From the NCBI GenBank assembly GCA_963668325.1, contig OY764222.1, positions 682,001 through 746,000 of the forward strand: a DNA stretch of 64,000 bases, written 5' to 3'. This stretch comes from MPNP01 sp963668325. Its GTDB lineage: Bacteria; Pseudomonadota; Alphaproteobacteria; Rhodobacterales; Rhodobacteraceae. Made by a program: the position numbers and the translations under genes. The notes beneath the pieces were generated by a model that saw nothing but the letters and a program-made list of their open reading frames with translations, ran no database searches and had not been told where the DNA came from. Within the stretch, counting starts at the first letter, position 1; every line of letters begins with the position of its first letter. Below, piece after piece: positions 61,961-64,000 of this stretch.

Positions 61961-63787
61961 ATGGCAGAAGAAAAACCAAGGGATTTTATTAATAACCTAC
62001 CTAAAATTTATGGAATGTACACCGGTGGTTTCATCGTGTTCATTCTTATTATGGCTGTCCTGGAGCAGTTGGGTGTAGGTGCTGATGTAATCGGTATCCT
62101 ATTCGTTATCTTTACAGTTTGCATCTATGCAGCTATTGGATGGCTGTCCAGAACCATGAATGTCGGCGCCTATTATGTGGCCGGGCGAGAAGTGCCTCCG
62201 GTGTTCAATGGCATGGCTACGGCTGCTGACTGGATGTCGGGGGCTTCATTCGTTGCCTTGGCTGGTGGCATTTTCTTTGGCGGTCATGGTTACCTTGCCT
62301 TTGTTGTGGGCTGGACTGGTGGTTATGTGCTGGTCAACTCACTCATGGCACCGTACCTGAGGAAATTTGGTTGTTACACCGTTCCTGACTTTATTGGAAC
62401 AAGATATGGCGGTAACCTGGCAAGGTTTGTGGCCGTCATCATTCTTTTTGTAGCATCCTTTACATATGTGACGGCACAGATTAACGCTTCAGGAACCATT
62501 GCATCCAGAGCTCTGCATATTGACTTTGAGATCGGTGTCTGGTTCGGCTTGTTGGGCATTCTTCTTTGTTCCATGTTGGGTGGGATGAGAGCTGTTACCT
62601 GGACACAGGTGGCCCAATATATCGTTTTGATTATTGCCTACCTTGTACCCGTTATCTGGATGTCCAATGTCCAAGGATTTGGTATAATTCCGCATTTCGG
62701 TTACGGTGACGCTGTCCAGCGTATTGCTGAACTGGAAACTCAATTCAATGTTGGTGCTGCAGCTACTGCGGATCCAGGAGTTGGCGGGGTTAGGATCCTC
62801 ACAACCCTGCACAATGATCCAGCCGGTGGTATGGCAAGTTGGAAGTTCTTTACCTTGGCCATCTGTATGATGACAGGTACTGCTTCACTTCCGCACATTC
62901 TGATGAGATATTTCACTACTCCATCAGTTCGTGACGCCAGAAAATCCGTTTCCTGGTCCTTGTTGTTCATTTTCCTTCTCTACTTCACTGCACCCGCTTT
63001 GGCTACCTTGACCAAGTTACAGATTCTTGATCCGGAACTTGCAACAGGTATTATCGGGGACTCCATTGCTGAGGTACAGAACCTTGCTTGGGTCCAAAAC
63101 TGGGCTAGTGTCGGGTTCCTGGCAGTCGTAGATGGCAATGGCGATGGTATCCTACAGGTCAATGAGTTCTTTATGCGACCAGATATCGTCGTGTTGGCTA
63201 CCCCAGAAATTGCGGGACTTCCCTATGTGATTTCTGGTTTGGTTGCAGCCGGTGGTATGGCGGCAGCAATGTCAACCGCCGATGGCTTGCTTTTGGCTAT
63301 TGCCAACGCACTCAGCCATGATCTTTATTTCAAGATCATTGATCCAAGTGCCGACACCAGGAAGCGTTTGATCGTTGCCCGAGTGCTCTTGATCATTATC
63401 GGTTGTGCAGCCGCTCTTGTCGCCAGTTTACGATTAACCGGTATTCTGGGTGCAGTTGCCTGGGCCTTTGATTTCGCAGCCTCAGGATTGTTCTTCCCGC
63501 TTGTGCTTGGCGTGTGGTGGAAACGTGCCAACCGACCAGGTGCAATCGCTGGTATGGTCTGTGGATTCCTTGCCGGTACTCTCTATCTGTACTACATCAG
63601 GTTTGCAGGGGGAACCGAATGGCTGGGTATTGACCATCTGAGGTTTGCCATCATTGGTATGCCGGTCAGTTTGGTTGCCATGATCGTCGTTAGTTTGGCG
63701 ACCGAGGCTCCACCCAAGGAAATTCAGGATATGGTTGACGAGGTTCGTGACCCGACGGGTAGAGCAATTCTCGATAAATCGCATTAA
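61961..63787 (+). CDS. Sodium/solute symporter large subunit (VC_2705/ActP-like)
   Basis: 608 residues with about 13 hydrophobic segments of the SSS family. Features: YYVAGREVPPVFNGMATAAD, WMSGASFVALAGGIFFGGHG, YTVPDFIGTRYGGNLARFVA, GGMRAVTWTQVAQYIVLIIA, GTASLPHILMRYFTTPSVRD and AAGGMAAAMSTADGLLLAIA, the last two carrying the sodium-site region. Members transport acetate or other short organic acids; the substrate is not known here. GGGGGG upstream of the ATG acts as a Shine-Dalgarno. A strong terminator follows. Confidence 0.93.
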   Translation: MAEEKPRDFINNLPKIYGMYTGGFIVFILIMAVLEQLGVGADVIGILFVIFTVCIYAAIGWLSRTMNVGAYYVAGREVPPVFNGMATAADWMSGASFVALAGGIFFGGHGYLAFVVGWTGGYVLVNSLMAPYLRKFGCYTVPDFIGTRYGGNLARFVAVIILFVASFTYVTAQINASGTIASRALHIDFEIGVWFGLLGILLCSMLGGMRAVTWTQVAQYIVLIIAYLVPVIWMSNVQGFGIIPHFGYGDAVQRIAELETQFNVGAAATADPGVGGVRILTTLHNDPAGGMASWKFFTLAICMMTGTASLPHILMRYFTTPSVRDARKSVSWSLLFIFLLYFTAPALATLTKLQILDPELATGIIGDSIAEVQNLAWVQNWASVGFLAVVDGNGDGILQVNEFFMRPDIVVLATPEIAGLPYVISGLVAAGGMAAAMSTADGLLLAIANALSHDLYFKIIDPSADTRKRLIVARVLLIIIGCAAALVASLRLTGILGAVAWAFDFAASGLFFPLVLGVWWKRANRPGAIAGMVCGFLAGTLYLYYIRFAGGTEWLGIDHLRFAIIGMPVSLVAMIVVSLATEAPPKEIQDMVDEVRDPTGRAILDKSH

Positions 63788-63812
63788 CCTGGAAATTTAA
63801 AGAAAATTAATT

Positions 63813-63838
63813 TTGGGCAGGATAAAAATCCTGCCCAA
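63813..63838 (+). terminator. Rho-independent terminator after the symporter gene
   Basis: A perfect 11-bp stem (TTGGGCAGGAT and its complement, loop AAAA) is followed by TTTAT. It lies 26 bases after the symporter stop and should end the two-gene transcript. Confidence 0.85.
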
Positions 63839-63855
63839 TTTATGTTGGTTACGAC

Positions 63856-64000
63856 ATGACAACTACACTTGGGGCATTTCCTGCTTGGGTTCTAATCATT
63901 GATTACATCATGGGAATGATCATGTGGACCCTGATTGGTCGATTTGGCATGAACCTCTTTCTTCCCCTTGATAGCCCTTTTTTCTTCATGAAGGCCTTCG
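63856..64000 (+). CDS. Small membrane protein, start only (3' end outside window)
   Basis: Open from ATG 63856 to the edge (48 codons). It begins MTTTLGAFPAWVLIIDYIMG and MIMWTLIGRFGMNLFLP, one hydrophobic helix with conserved-looking Gly-Arg-Phe-Gly. Membrane proteins of this type (YggT-like) often follow symporter genes, but the visible part is too short for a firm family. Confidence 0.55.
   Translation, partial: MTTTLGAFPAWVLIIDYIMGMIMWTLIGRFGMNLFLPLDSPFFFMKAF

Noticed and set aside
1..64000. tRNA or rRNA genes, or a tRNA-based attachment site for the island
   Set aside because: None was recognised by eye; a covariance-model scan would be needed to exclude them.

Overview
This window reads as a chromosomal or integrated segment of a Gram-negative bacterium, most likely a proteobacterium and perhaps an alphaproteobacterium. 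The evidence is the I-type (Dot/Icm-like) type IVB secretion genes, the lipoprotein secretin, the alphaproteobacterial-looking IS110 and ISNCY elements and the DUF4212 symporter pair. Nothing here fixes the genus, and no rRNA or tRNA gene was found.

Outer layer: an IncI-like type IVB secretion system combined with a type IVb thin pilus. All its genes are on the minus strand, in two blocks. The left block (1-18612) runs pilL, pilN, pilO, pilP, pilQ, pilR, a PhnD-like gene and a TerB-like gene. A toxin-antitoxin cluster then interrupts it, and it continues with pilS, dotI, dotH, dotG and a DotF-like gene cut by the window edge. The right block (52810-56870) runs dotM, pilM, pilU and pilV. The head of each of the three transcription units carries the same two-box upstream region: a DnaA-box-like TTATCCAC(A/C) about 100 nt, and GTTTCACC about 50-58 nt, before the start codon. 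This suggests one regulon. The secretin gene pilN is split by an in-frame amber codon that lies inside a perfect 9-bp hairpin.

Inner layer, from about 18.8 to 52.7 kb: accessory and defence genes. In order: an SRAP protein; a BrnT/BrnA pair whose antitoxin gene is cut by a small IS4-like remnant with an 11-bp target duplication; a split type ISP-like restriction-modification system whose nuclease-helicase gene is out of frame at a run of ten G (probable phase variation), flanked by 27-bp repeats; an XRE regulator followed by a nucleotidyltransferase toxin-like operon; an MBL-fold protein; an orphan DNA methyltransferase; a ThDP enzyme; and a lytic transglycosylase.

Next comes a large type I-C CRISPR array: 79 full repeats in two parts, split by an IS110-family element inserted in a repeat. 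It is followed by a complete cas3-cas5c-cas8c-cas7c-cas4-cas1-cas2 operon. The leader-proximal end of the array holds two abnormally short spacers. An ISNCY element carrying a nested IS66 element separates cas3 from pilV.

The far right (57.6-64 kb) looks like ordinary chromosome: a HEAT-like protein, a class III aminotransferase overlapping an APH-type kinase, a hypothetical protein, a DUF4212/sodium-solute symporter pair with a strong terminator, and the start of a membrane protein.

Within the left block, three AbiEi-type antitoxin genes and two AbiEii-type toxin genes (plus a third toxin remnant) form a duplicated cluster. The cluster also holds a decayed Schlafen/AlbA_2-type gene and three 181-bp tandem repeats.
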